Shown here piece after piece: positions 16,939-26,306 of a stretch of DNA of 64,000 bases. This DNA is from DATMRF01 sp035566435. GTDB taxonomy: Bacteria > Verrucomicrobiota > Verrucomicrobiia > Limisphaerales > UBA8199. The stretch spans positions 74,702 to 138,701 of the forward strand of contig DATMRF010000106.1 of the NCBI GenBank assembly GCA_035566435.1, given 5' to 3'. Below the pieces are notes generated by a model, which worked only from the letters and a program-made list of their open reading frames with translations, was not told where the DNA came from and ran no database searches. A program made the position numbers and the translations under genes. Numbering within the stretch: the stretch's first letter is position 1; each line of letters begins with the position of its first letter.

Positions 16939-18267
16939 CTACACCGGCTCCAGGCCGCGCATCGTGCCGGTGGCGGAGGCGAACCGGTCGGTCTCCAGGC
17001 CCAGCCGTTGCAGCATCGACACGAACAGGTTCGGCAGCGGGTAGTTGTGCTCGGTGTTGAACGCGAGATGCTGGCCGTGCTTGAAACCGCCGCCTGCAAA
17101 CAGCGTCGGCAGGTTCGTGGTGACGTGCGTGTTCGCGTTGCCCAGGTTTGAGCCGTAAAGAATCATCGTCCGGTCGAGCAACGGCTCGCCGCCTTCCTTC
17201 ACCGCCTTTAACTCGGTGAACAGCTCCGCCAGCAGTTTCATGTGCCATTCGTCGATCGCCTTCAGCTGCGCCAGCTTCTCCTTGGACTTTCCATGATGCG
17301 AAAGATTGTGATAGCCATCGGTGGTCTTCACGTCGCCGAACTCGATCGCCGGGGAGTTGACGCTGTCGAGCAGCAGCGAGATGGAGCGCGTCGAGTCCGT
17401 CTCGAACGCAAGCCGCGCCATATCGTACATGAGCTTCACCTTGTCCATGTAGGCCTTGGGACTGGCCGGGTCCAGCGGCATGGGCGCGGTGACCTTCGGC
17501 TTGGGCCTGTCTTCCCATTCCCGGGACATCTGCATCCGCTGCTCCAGTTCGCGGACGCTCGTAAAGTATTGGTCCAGCCGGTCGCGGTCGCGCGCTCCGA
17601 CCGTCCGCTGCAAATGCTTGGCCTGGCCGGCCACGGCGTCGAGGATGCTCTGGCCCATTTCCAGCTTGCGGATTTGGGCGTCGGTCTCGGCCTTGGTCCC
17701 CTGCAAAAACATCAGTGCAAAAACGTTCGCCGCCTTTTCCTCGCACGGAATGAGCACGCCCGAACCGGTCCAGGAAAGACTGCGCTGTCCCTGGAGCACG
17801 TTGACCCCCAGCGTCAGCGACGGAAAGCGCGTGAGATGCCCGATGCGCTCGCTGATATATTGGTCGAGCGAAATGGTGTTCCGGAAACCCGCGCTGCCCG
17901 GGTGCGGCGCCGCCGTGAGAAAGCAATTGTCCGCCGGATGCCCGCCATCCACGTCCGGATGCCACACGCCGCTGAACACAGTGAAATCGTCCCGATGCTC
18001 CTTGAGGACTTCGAGGTAAGGCGACGCGACGTAATCACGCCCGTTCTCCCTTGGGAAGAAATGTTCCGGGAGCAGGCCAAGGTTGTTGCAAATGCCGAAC
18101 AGCCGGCGGGGCTTCGTGGCTGGCGCGCCTCCGGCCGCCGTCTTCGCGACGCTCGCGAAAACCGGGGTCATCGCCTCGAGCATCGGCAGGGATAACAGGA
18201 TGCCGGCCCCGCGGAGGAATTTGCGGCGCGAGAGAGGGCGGCCGAGGGAGAGGAAAGGGGCGTTCAT
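16939..18267 (-). CDS. DUF1552 protein with Tat signal
   Basis: 442 aa. The N-terminus has a twin-arginine motif (LSRRKFLRGAGILLSLPMLEA), so the folded protein is exported. The rest matches DUF1552, a family almost confined to Planctomycetota and Verrucomicrobiota: GICNNLGLLPEHFFP, HPDVDGGHPADNCFLTAAPH, SLDQYISERIG and TDGYHNLSHHGKS (late conserved His-rich stretch), ending with MILYGSNLGNANTHVTTNLP. The family is usually encoded next to DUF1592/DUF1587 cytochrome-like proteins. Here that partner starts 667 bp upstream, with a four-helix-bundle cassette between them. Biochemical role is unknown; a sulfatase/phosphatase-like fold has been suggested for relatives but I cannot show it. Confidence 0.9.
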   Translation of the reverse strand: MNAPFLSLGRPLSRRKFLRGAGILLSLPMLEAMTPVFASVAKTAAGGAPATKPRRLFGICNNLGLLPEHFFPRENGRDYVASPYLEVLKEHRDDFTVFSGVWHPDVDGGHPADNCFLTAAPHPGSAGFRNTISLDQYISERIGHLTRFPSLTLGVNVLQGQRSLSWTGSGVLIPCEEKAANVFALMFLQGTKAETDAQIRKLEMGQSILDAVAGQAKHLQRTVGARDRDRLDQYFTSVRELEQRMQMSREWEDRPKPKVTAPMPLDPASPKAYMDKVKLMYDMARLAFETDSTRSISLLLDSVNSPAIEFGDVKTTDGYHNLSHHGKSKEKLAQLKAIDEWHMKLLAELFTELKAVKEGGEPLLDRTMILYGSNLGNANTHVTTNLPTLFAGGGFKHGQHLAFNTEHNYPLPNLFVSMLQRLGLETDRFASATGTMRGLEPV

Positions 18268-18289
18268 GTTAGTGTTAGTATTTGGCGTT

Positions 18290-18347
18290 GGCCAGTAATC
18301 AGTGCTGGGGAGTAATCAGTAATCAGTCTTCAGTAATCAGTGTTCAG
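18290..18347. repeat. 7-bp short tandem repeats (CAGTAAT), left end of cassette
   Basis: GGCCAGTAATCAGT, then AGTAATCAGTAATCAGTCT and TCAGTAATCAGTGTTCAG. The same sequence appears inverted at 18884-18924. The last codons and stop of the four-helix-bundle gene (L-N-T-D-Y-stop) are made of this repeat. Confidence 0.8.
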
Positions 18348-18782
18348 GGCGTCCGACGTGAGGTAGGGCGGTGGTTCTTCGTGGAGCGAGTAATCTGTGG
18401 AGGAAAAGGTCTCGGCTTTACGAATCATGGAGCCGAGCATGCGGCCAATTTCTTCACACCATCCTAGCAGGCGCTGCGAATCGGCCAAATCCAGATAGTC
18501 GCAGTCCTTGGCCTCGATCAACCAGTGCTGTGACTCCATCTGTTCACCGTCAGCGTCGGTGAGCTTGCTTACAAAATGTTTGGGGTAGAGCCGCTTGGCC
18601 CAGGCTTCGGCAATCTGCGCGCCGATGGAACGTGACGCCCGGCGCAACTGGTCAGTCAAAGAGTACTTCTCCTCGGTGGGAAATCCTTTCGAGAGTCTGA
18701 ACACCTCGCGCGACAAGGCGCGTTGCTTTTTGTACACTTCCAATTCCTTGAAGTGTCTCACGTATTCAAGCTGAGTTCCCAT
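18330..18782 (-). CDS. Four-helix-bundle protein (23S rRNA intervening-sequence/S23 family)
   Basis: 150 aa. Diagnostic stretches: FKELEVYKKQRALSREVFRL (11-30), YSLTDQLRRASRSIGAQIAEAW (40-61), and LIEAKDCDYLDLADSQRLLG near 88-107, which fit the family that includes proteins encoded by intervening sequences in 23S rRNA genes and the Avd accessory proteins of diversity-generating retroelements. The molecular role of stand-alone members is not established; no reverse transcriptase is nearby. The gene sits between two genes that usually neighbour each other (DUF1592, DUF1552) and is framed by inverted 7-bp repeat arrays, one of which supplies its stop codon. Confidence 0.88.
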   Translation of the reverse strand: MGTQLEYVRHFKELEVYKKQRALSREVFRLSKGFPTEEKYSLTDQLRRASRSIGAQIAEAWAKRLYPKHFVSKLTDADGEQMESQHWLIEAKDCDYLDLADSQRLLGWCEEIGRMLGSMIRKAETFSSTDYSLHEEPPPYLTSDALNTDY

Positions 18783-18784
18783 AT

Positions 18785-18924
18785 TCTGATTACAGGTTAC
18801 TGATTGTTACTGGTGACTTTGTCCTGACCATTTCTTACTGATTACCTATAGTGTCTCACGGATTCAAGCTGCCTTCCGATACACGGATTACTGACCACTG
18901 AAGACTGATTACTGATTACTGGCC
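18785..18924. repeat. 7-bp short tandem repeats and duplicated gene 5' end, right end of cassette
   Basis: Contains several TTACTGATTAC-type units and, at 18884-18924, CACGGATTACTGACCACTG followed by AAGACTGATTACTGATTACT and GGCC, the inverse of the left array. At 18851-18877 it carries a diverged copy of the first 27 bp of the neighbouring gene (GTGTCTCACG, ATTCAAGCTG), which is at 18755-18781. Confidence 0.75.
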
Positions 18925-18933
18925 GCTGTGCAC

Positions 18934-21552
<2,619 letters not shown>

Positions 21553-21654
21553 GCCGGCCTGCATAAACTATGCTAAAGCTAATCATAAGTCAACGCAGGG
21601 GAGGGGAGGCAGGGCTGAGCTCCGTGCTGTCGCGCATTCCAAACCGATGGAGCC

Positions 21655-21753
21655 AAAGCGGCAGAGGACAGTCGCACTCCAAAACGCAAGCGAACTCGTG
21701 AGCGGAACCCATGCCCGCAAGGTTTTGGAGTGCGGCTGTCTTCTGCCGGTTTT
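21655..21753. repeat. Palindromic intergenic element with ~31-bp inverted arms
   Basis: Left arm 21655-21685 (AAAGCGGCAGAGGACAG, TCGCACTCCAAAAC) is the near-perfect reverse complement of right arm 21721-21753 (GGTTTTGGAGTGCGGCTG, TCTTCTGCCGGTTTTT); about three to four mismatches. The 35-bp centre codes for nothing. Size and shape fit a small non-autonomous element (MITE/REP-like) or a bidirectional structured RNA. It fills most of the 315 bp between the DUF1592 and enolase-superfamily genes. Confidence 0.75.
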
Positions 21754-21867
21754 TCTCAGCTAGCTACCTTTCGGCAAAAGCCTCCTGCTCGGGCGGAGGC
21801 AGCAAGTCTTGCGTGGCTCTGCACCTTCGCGCCCTAGCCTTCAGCGCCCTGGCCGGGTCGCGACGAT

Positions 21868-23154
21868 CTAGGCCCTTACCGGCTGATGTTTGCTCACGAA
21901 GGCTGGGTCAATCTCCACCCCCAAGCCCGGGCCGGTCGGGACTTTAATCTTGCCATCAGCGACTTTGAGCGGCGAGGTTTTGCACTCGAACTGGACGCTC
22001 GTTTTAAGGCCCTTGAACTCGTGATGCGGCATCGCATTGGGCAGGGCGGATACAAAGTGCATCATGTAGAGGAATCCCAGTCCGCCCCCCGACATGTGCG
22101 GCGTGCAGCTCTTGCCAAACGCCGCCGCCATCCGCGCCACCTGCATCGAGCGGATCATGCCGCCGAAATAATAATTGTCCGGCTGCACGATTTGCACAGC
22201 GTCATTGGCGATCAGCCAGCGAAAGCCGTGCAAGCTGTATTCCTGTTCGCCAAGGGCAATGGGCAGGGAAAGTCCATCGGCCACCTGTTTGGTCTCTTCG
22301 TGCCAATCGAACATCACCGGCTCTTCGAAAAATCCATACCGATATTCCTGCAGCAACTTGCCAACCCGGATCGCTTCCTCGACCGAATAAAACCCATTGG
22401 CATCTGCAAACAGTGCCATTTGGTCGCCAAAGGTTTTGCGGATGAGGGGAATCATCCGTTCGGTCCGCCCGGGTGGCCCGACGGCATTGATATTGGTCGT
22501 CATGAACATGAGCCCGCCGATTTTGATTTTAAGCGCCTGCGCATTGTATTCGGCGACATCACGCTTGATCAGCTCCAGGGATTCCTCGACTGATTTCTCG
22601 CGGTATTCCGTCGCCTGGTAAACCGTGACCTCCGGGTGATGGATATCCCCAATCAACTGGCCGATGGACTTGTTGGCGATGCGTCCCAACAAGTCGAGGA
22701 TGGCGAACTCGATCGTGGCCAGGGGCGTGCCGATCGAGATGCCGTTGTACCTGAAGTTGAAGCCGTAGATGAAAACCTTTTCCAGAAGCAAGTCCAGGTC
22801 CCGAGCATCCTTGCCGATGAAGAACCGCTGGAGGTTGTGAATGAAAATCGGGTAGAGCGCGTTCAGACCGCTGTGCCCGACCGACATGCCTTCCGCGCCG
22901 TCGCGCGAACGCACCCGGCACAGAAAACTGTCTCGGTACCGCAGCAATTCGAGGGTCTCGATAATGACGGGAGTTGTGAACATGTCCCGCTTGAGCACCG
23001 GCTGCCTCAGGATTTCGTCCAGCCTGGCGTAACGCAGGTTTTGGCTTTTCCTTCCCGCAGGCGATACGTCTGCTCCAAAACTGGAAAGCGGCAGAGCGGC
23101 CGCCACCCCGCCAAGAATATTGGCCTTAACGAACTGACGTCGAGTGGTCTTCAT
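21868..23154 (-). CDS. Exported enolase-superfamily enzyme (mandelate racemase/muconate lactonizing group)
   Basis: 428 aa from the ATG at 23154, selected because it starts a Tat signal (MKTTRRQFVKANILGGVAAA); the frame is open 60 codons further upstream without a sensible N-terminus. The barrel shows the K-x-K base (ALKIKIGG), the metal-binding acids in ALFADANGFYS, FFEEPVMFDWHEE and IALGEQEYS, and the late D in IVQPDNYYFGG. Members abstract the alpha proton of carboxylates, typically dehydrating sugar acids. Tat export is unusual for the superfamily but recurrent in Verrucomicrobiota and Planctomycetota. Substrate not assignable. Confidence 0.9.
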   Translation of the reverse strand: MKTTRRQFVKANILGGVAAALPLSSFGADVSPAGRKSQNLRYARLDEILRQPVLKRDMFTTPVIIETLELLRYRDSFLCRVRSRDGAEGMSVGHSGLNALYPIFIHNLQRFFIGKDARDLDLLLEKVFIYGFNFRYNGISIGTPLATIEFAILDLLGRIANKSIGQLIGDIHHPEVTVYQATEYREKSVEESLELIKRDVAEYNAQALKIKIGGLMFMTTNINAVGPPGRTERMIPLIRKTFGDQMALFADANGFYSVEEAIRVGKLLQEYRYGFFEEPVMFDWHEETKQVADGLSLPIALGEQEYSLHGFRWLIANDAVQIVQPDNYYFGGMIRSMQVARMAAAFGKSCTPHMSGGGLGFLYMMHFVSALPNAMPHHEFKGLKTSVQFECKTSPLKVADGKIKVPTGPGLGVEIDPAFVSKHQPVRA

Positions 23155-23361
23155 AGAGAGCTCATCCATCACACCACAACACGAAGCGGTCAAAAAGGAA
23201 AAAGCAGCTTTTGTACAGGAATAGACAAAAGGAACCGGAGGGTGGAATTGGTTTTCCCCGTATCCCGCGTGTTCAGAGGTCTCCATTTTTCTTATGCGTG
23301 GAATCACGTGTTCCCTTTGCACTTGCTCGCGCACCTTTTTGTTCCATACTGAAGCCCTCAG

Positions 23362-23437
23362 GGGCGCTTGGCGCAGTGGTTAGCGCGTCTCGTTTACACC
23401 GAGTAGGTCGGGGGTTCGAATCCCTCAGCGCCCACCA
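23362..23437 (+). tRNA. tRNA-Val(TAC)
   Basis: 76 nt including a genomically encoded CCA. Acceptor stem GGGCGCT pairs with AGCGCCC; D arm GCGC-AGTGGTTA-GCGC; anticodon loop TTTACAC gives anticodon TAC; T arm GGGGG-TTCGAAT-CCCTC. The anticodon stem has one U-U mismatch at its outer end. A 7-bp repeat array (GAGTGCA units, 23441-23462) begins right after it. Confidence 0.95.
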
Positions 23438-23440
23438 TTT

Positions 23441-23462
23441 TGAGTGCAGAGTGCAGAATGCG
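23441..23462. repeat. 7-bp short tandem repeat (GAGTGCA) next to the tRNA
   Basis: GAGTGCA, GAGTGCA, GAATGCG in register, starting four bases after the tRNA CCA end. Belongs to the same class of short heptamer arrays found elsewhere in the window. Confidence 0.5.
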
Positions 23463-23550
23463 GAGGTGAAAGGTCTGAGAGCAAAGGTGTGAACTCCCCA
23501 AACGCGAACGGCCAACGACCAGTTGTCGAGCTCCAATCACCCATCAAGGA

Positions 23551-23952
23551 TCAGGCATCGGCGCCCGCGACGGGCTTCTTCCAGATCGGCACGACCCGTT
23601 TCATCTCGTCGATCAGCCATTGGCAGGCGGCGAAGGCCTCCTGTCGGTGCGGCGCCACCACTTCGACCCAGAGCGATGGCTCGTTTACCTTAACCGCCCC
23701 GACCCGGTGAACGAGTCGGACAGACTCGAGCGGCCACCGCTTTGCCATTTCGTCGAACAGCAACTGGAACTGGTGCTCCGCCATCCGCTGAAACGACTCG
23801 TATTCGAGTGCCTTAATAGCAGCTCCCGCCTCATCTCCCCGAACCACACCCAGGAAGCAAACCACGGCACCCATACCCGCTGACATCGAACGCGCGGCCA
23901 GCAAGGCAGCCTCATTGATTGGCTGAGTGGTGATGTTAAGTTGGCGGAGCAT
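23551..23952 (-). CDS. moaE: Molybdopterin synthase catalytic subunit MoaE
   Basis: 133 aa, close to the family's usual 140-150. Conserved MoaE parts: AVVCFLGVVRGDEAG (29-43), LEYESFQRMAEHQ (49-61), VHRVGAVKVNEPSLWVEVVA (81-100), PHRQEAFAACQWLIDEMKRV and the catalytic-lysine region PIWKKP. MoaE transfers sulfur from thiocarboxylated MoaD to cyclic pyranopterin monophosphate to give molybdopterin. The moaD gene lies 115 bp upstream in the same direction; a long hairpin of 8-bp repeats fills that gap and reaches to within a base of the ATG, so no ribosome binding site is visible. Confidence 0.95.
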   Translation of the reverse strand: MLRQLNITTQPINEAALLAARSMSAGMGAVVCFLGVVRGDEAGAAIKALEYESFQRMAEHQFQLLFDEMAKRWPLESVRLVHRVGAVKVNEPSLWVEVVAPHRQEAFAACQWLIDEMKRVVPIWKKPVAGADA

Positions 23953-24052
23953 GGTTGTCAGGTTTTCAAGTTAGCAGGTTATCAGGTTTCATGGGGAAGG
24001 CCGGCGAGCGGGCGCTCGCTAACCTGGGAACTTGGTAACCTGACAACCTGAG
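23953..24052. repeat. Long imperfect inverted repeat of 8-bp units between moaD and moaE
   Basis: Left array 23953-23990 (GGTTGTCAGGTTTTCAAG, TTAGCAGGTTATCAGG) and right array 24018-24052 (TAACCTGGGAACTTGG, TAACCTGACAACC) can pair over about 29 bp with five mismatches. Between them sits a smaller perfect dyad GCGAGCG-GG-CGCTCGC. The whole 100 bp could fold into one hairpin in DNA or in the moaDE transcript. Confidence 0.75.
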
Positions 24053-24067
24053 AAGACACGGCCTCAT

Positions 24068-24313
24068 TCACCCTCCTTGGACGGGCGGAAACAACGACAC
24101 TTCGTCGCCGTTCTTAAGCACGTAGCCGCGGTCCTGGTAATCCACGCCTACCGCGACAAGGCTCGATTTTTGCATGGCCTCCAATTTCGGGAACCGGACG
24201 GCGAGTTGCCGCAGCAGCTCACCGATGGTAGCCCCGACCGGCAGCGCCTCGGTGGTTCGCGCACAGCCCGCCAGGTCTTTGAAATAAGAATAGAAAGCGA
24301 CCGATACATCCAT
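24068..24313 (-). CDS. moaD: Molybdopterin synthase sulfur carrier subunit MoaD
   Basis: 81 aa, beta-grasp ubiquitin-like. It ends with the obligatory GG after NGDEVSLFPPVQ, where the terminal glycine is adenylated and thiocarboxylated. The mid-region VGATIGELLRQLAVRFPKLE is typical. Works with MoaE (next gene in the same direction). Other Moco genes (moaA, moaC, moeA) are not in this window. Confidence 0.94.
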   Translation of the reverse strand: MDVSVAFYSYFKDLAGCARTTEALPVGATIGELLRQLAVRFPKLEAMQKSSLVAVGVDYQDRGYVLKNGDEVSLFPPVQGG

Positions 24314-24324
24314 AGATTTGGAAT

Positions 24325-24954
24325 TTATCTCGTGTTGCCGCCAGCCTTCGCCAGTTCGGCGCCCTGGTTGTACACATGCGGGTGCAGTACGCCCACGAAA
24401 GGCAGATTGCGATAGCGCTCGGCAAAATCCAGGCCATAGCCGACTACGAAGTAATCCGGGATTTCAAAGCCGACATAGTCCGCCTCCACGTCTTCAGTGC
24501 GGCGCGAGGCCTTATTGAGAAGCACGCAGGTTCGGATCCGGCGCGGCTTGAGCGGGCGCAATTTGCCGAGCACTCGCTTCATCGTTCGGCCGGTGTCAAG
24601 AATATCATCGACCAGCAGCACGTCCCGGCCGCGCACATCCAGCCGCAGCTCCTTGGTAAAGATGAGATCCCCGGATTCCGTCCCGGCGCCGTAGCTGGAC
24701 ACGCCGATGAAATCGAGCCGCAGCGGCAGCGACAGGTGGCGAATTAAATCTCCCAGGAACATCACGGTGCCCTTGAGCAACGAAACGATCACCATTTCGC
24801 GGCCCTGGAAGTCCCGCTGGATGTCGCGCGACATCGCCAGGAGCCGGTGCTCGATTTGTTGCGCGGGGATGAGGATACGCTGGACGTCGGCGCGCCAGCG
24901 TCCCGGGACGTGAGCGGTGTTTTTGGGGGGCAGCGTGGCTGCGGAGCGTCTCAT
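24325..24954 (-). CDS. hpt: Hypoxanthine phosphoribosyltransferase
   Basis: 209 aa from the ATG at 24954; the frame continues upstream to 25050 but that would overlap the GNAT gene by 85 bp. The PRPP-binding motif is VLLVDDILDTGRTM; the purine-binding and catalytic parts MVIVSLLKGTVMFLGDLIRH, SSYGAGTESGD and the C-terminal PDYFVVGYGLDFAERYRNLP are all canonical. The enzyme salvages hypoxanthine and guanine with PRPP in the cytoplasm. It lies 11 bp from moaD and 11 bp from the GNAT gene, suggesting one transcript. Confidence 0.95.
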   Translation of the reverse strand: MRRSAATLPPKNTAHVPGRWRADVQRILIPAQQIEHRLLAMSRDIQRDFQGREMVIVSLLKGTVMFLGDLIRHLSLPLRLDFIGVSSYGAGTESGDLIFTKELRLDVRGRDVLLVDDILDTGRTMKRVLGKLRPLKPRRIRTCVLLNKASRRTEDVEADYVGFEIPDYFVVGYGLDFAERYRNLPFVGVLHPHVYNQGAELAKAGGNTR

Positions 24955-24965
24955 ACAACCCGATA

Positions 24966-25493
24966 CTAAGCCGCCAGCGGGGCTTGCCCAGAAATTTTTG
25001 GGAGTAAATCCAGCCCCATGAACACCGCGTGCGGGCTCGGGTTCTCGCAATAGGGCCGGGTGTGGCGGAAACCCATCGACTCGTAGAGGGCGATAGCTTC
25101 CTTCATGGTCGCCAGTGAATCCAAACGCATCCGCCGGTAACCCACGGTGTTCGCGGCGCCTATAGTCGCGCGCACCAGCAACCGGCCGGCGCCGCGCCGT
25201 CGAAACGCCGGCCGCACATACAACCGTTTCATCTCACACACCTCTTTGTCGAGCGGACGCAACGCGACACACCCGGCGACCTGGTCCCCAGCCAACGCCA
25301 GCAGCAGCCGGCCGGCGGGCGGCGCGTATTTGCCAGGAAGCCCCGCCATTTCATCTGCAAAACCCTGGAAGCAGAGATCAATGTCGATGGAATCGGCATA
25401 CTCCCGGAACAGCTCGCGAATGGTTTCCAGGTGTGGCTGGTCTTCGACTGCGATGATGCGAAGCGGCAGTTCGTCCGAGTTCTGCGGGGTCAT
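24966..25493 (-). CDS. GNAT-family N-acetyltransferase
   Basis: 175 aa from the ATG at 25493; a further 12 in-frame codons upstream (25529) look non-coding. Acetyl-CoA binding motif A is MKRLYVRPAFRRRGAGRLLV, with the R-x-x-G-x-G/A loop, preceded by LLALAGDQVAGCVALRPLD and followed by LDSLATMKEAIALYESMGFR, the family's motif B. Small GNATs of this build (often compared with the YsnE/PhnO-like group) acetylate amines; the substrate is unknown. Confidence 0.9.
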   Translation of the reverse strand: MTPQNSDELPLRIIAVEDQPHLETIRELFREYADSIDIDLCFQGFADEMAGLPGKYAPPAGRLLLALAGDQVAGCVALRPLDKEVCEMKRLYVRPAFRRRGAGRLLVRATIGAANTVGYRRMRLDSLATMKEAIALYESMGFRHTRPYCENPSPHAVFMGLDLLPKISGQAPLAA

Positions 25494-25598
25494 GTTATTT
25501 TTCCAACTCGTAGCGGAGGCCAATAACAAAGCGAGATGCGACCCAGGATGTTCTCACTTGACACGCAGCCCCAGAACGGGCTGTCAAAGCTGTTTGCC

Positions 25599-25979
25599 TC
25601 AAATATGTTTCGAATCCTGTTCATCCTTGACGGCGTAACCAGTCTCTTGCCGTTGAAAGTTCACCGCGTTCTTCTTGACGTAGGCATTGAACACGTCGTC
25701 GGCGCTCATGCCAAGCACCTGCGCCAGGCTGATGAGGAAGTGGAATAGATCGACGACCTCGACACGCGCGTTCTGCTGGTCAAACTTCTGGTATTTGGCC
25801 CACCACTTCCAGGGCACACTGTCCGTCAGCTCGGCGATCTCCTGCGACATCGCACGGCAATAGTTGAGCAGCCATTGGGTCTTTTCCTCGTCCGTCATCG
25901 CCTCGGTCCGCACCCCTATGCGCTCGTTCAGGGCCTGTTGCATGCGGAAAAGCTCGCGAAATTGGTCTGGTTTTTCCAT
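25599..25979 (-). CDS. Dimeric-type dUTPase-like protein (all-alpha NTP pyrophosphatase)
   Basis: 126 aa. Key stretches MSQEIAELTDSVPWKWWAKY and NARVEVVDLFHFLISLAQVLG contain the ExxE and ExxD metal ligands (E-I-A-E and E-V-V-D) of the MazG/dimeric dUTPase fold, and the DSVPWKWW segment is typical of the dUTPase-like subgroup. Expected reaction: dUTP to dUMP and pyrophosphate, protecting DNA from uracil. In contrast to the MazG-like protein at 9352 all acidic ligands are kept. Confidence 0.85.
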   Translation of the reverse strand: MEKPDQFRELFRMQQALNERIGVRTEAMTDEEKTQWLLNYCRAMSQEIAELTDSVPWKWWAKYQKFDQQNARVEVVDLFHFLISLAQVLGMSADDVFNAYVKKNAVNFQRQETGYAVKDEQDSKHI

Positions 25980-26306
25980 GCGCCGCAGAATACGGAAAGC
26001 GCGCTGCGAGAGACAGGAGAAAAGGAGCGGCCGCGCAAGCGGACCTCAGCGAACACGGGCGGCGCCGTACGATTTCAAACGGGTAGTTTGAACGACGAGG
26101 CATGCGGGCCGTCTCTAATACGGAGGTGTGTTTCCTTCCCGCCACCAATCCGCAGCAGCCGGCGTTGCCGAAAAAGCGGGTGTGCGGTCAAACGCACAGT
26201 TACCCTCCGGCGCCGCCTGAGGCAGAATGCGCCAGCATGATTATCGGATTGCTTTCAGGCGAATGATTCGTACGCTGTTAAGCCTGACTGCCTAGACGCC
26301 AGCGCA
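25980..26306. other. Intergenic region, no gene
   Basis: 327 bp between divergently transcribed genes, so it must hold promoters for the dUTPase gene and for the large plus-strand cluster starting at 26307. I see two small dyads, TCAAAC-N5-GTTTGA around 26077 and GTGCG-N6-CGCAC around 26190, but no convincing -35/-10 pair, RNA or ORF. Confidence 0.5.

Noticed and set aside
18330..18782. Avd protein of a diversity-generating retroelement
   Set aside because: Same fold family, but no reverse transcriptase, template or variable repeat in the window.
18290..18924. CRISPR array
   Set aside because: Units are 7 bp, degenerate and contiguous; no spacers or cas genes.
24068..24313. Moco riboswitch upstream of moaD
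   Set aside because: Only 11 bp separate it from hpt and no aptamer-like structure is seen.
24325..25050. Longer hpt start at 25050
   Set aside because: It would overlap the GNAT gene by 85 bp and add residues unlike the family.
26101..26265. 54-codon plus-strand frame in the 327-bp gap
   Set aside because: No ribosome binding site, biased composition and no recognisable feature.
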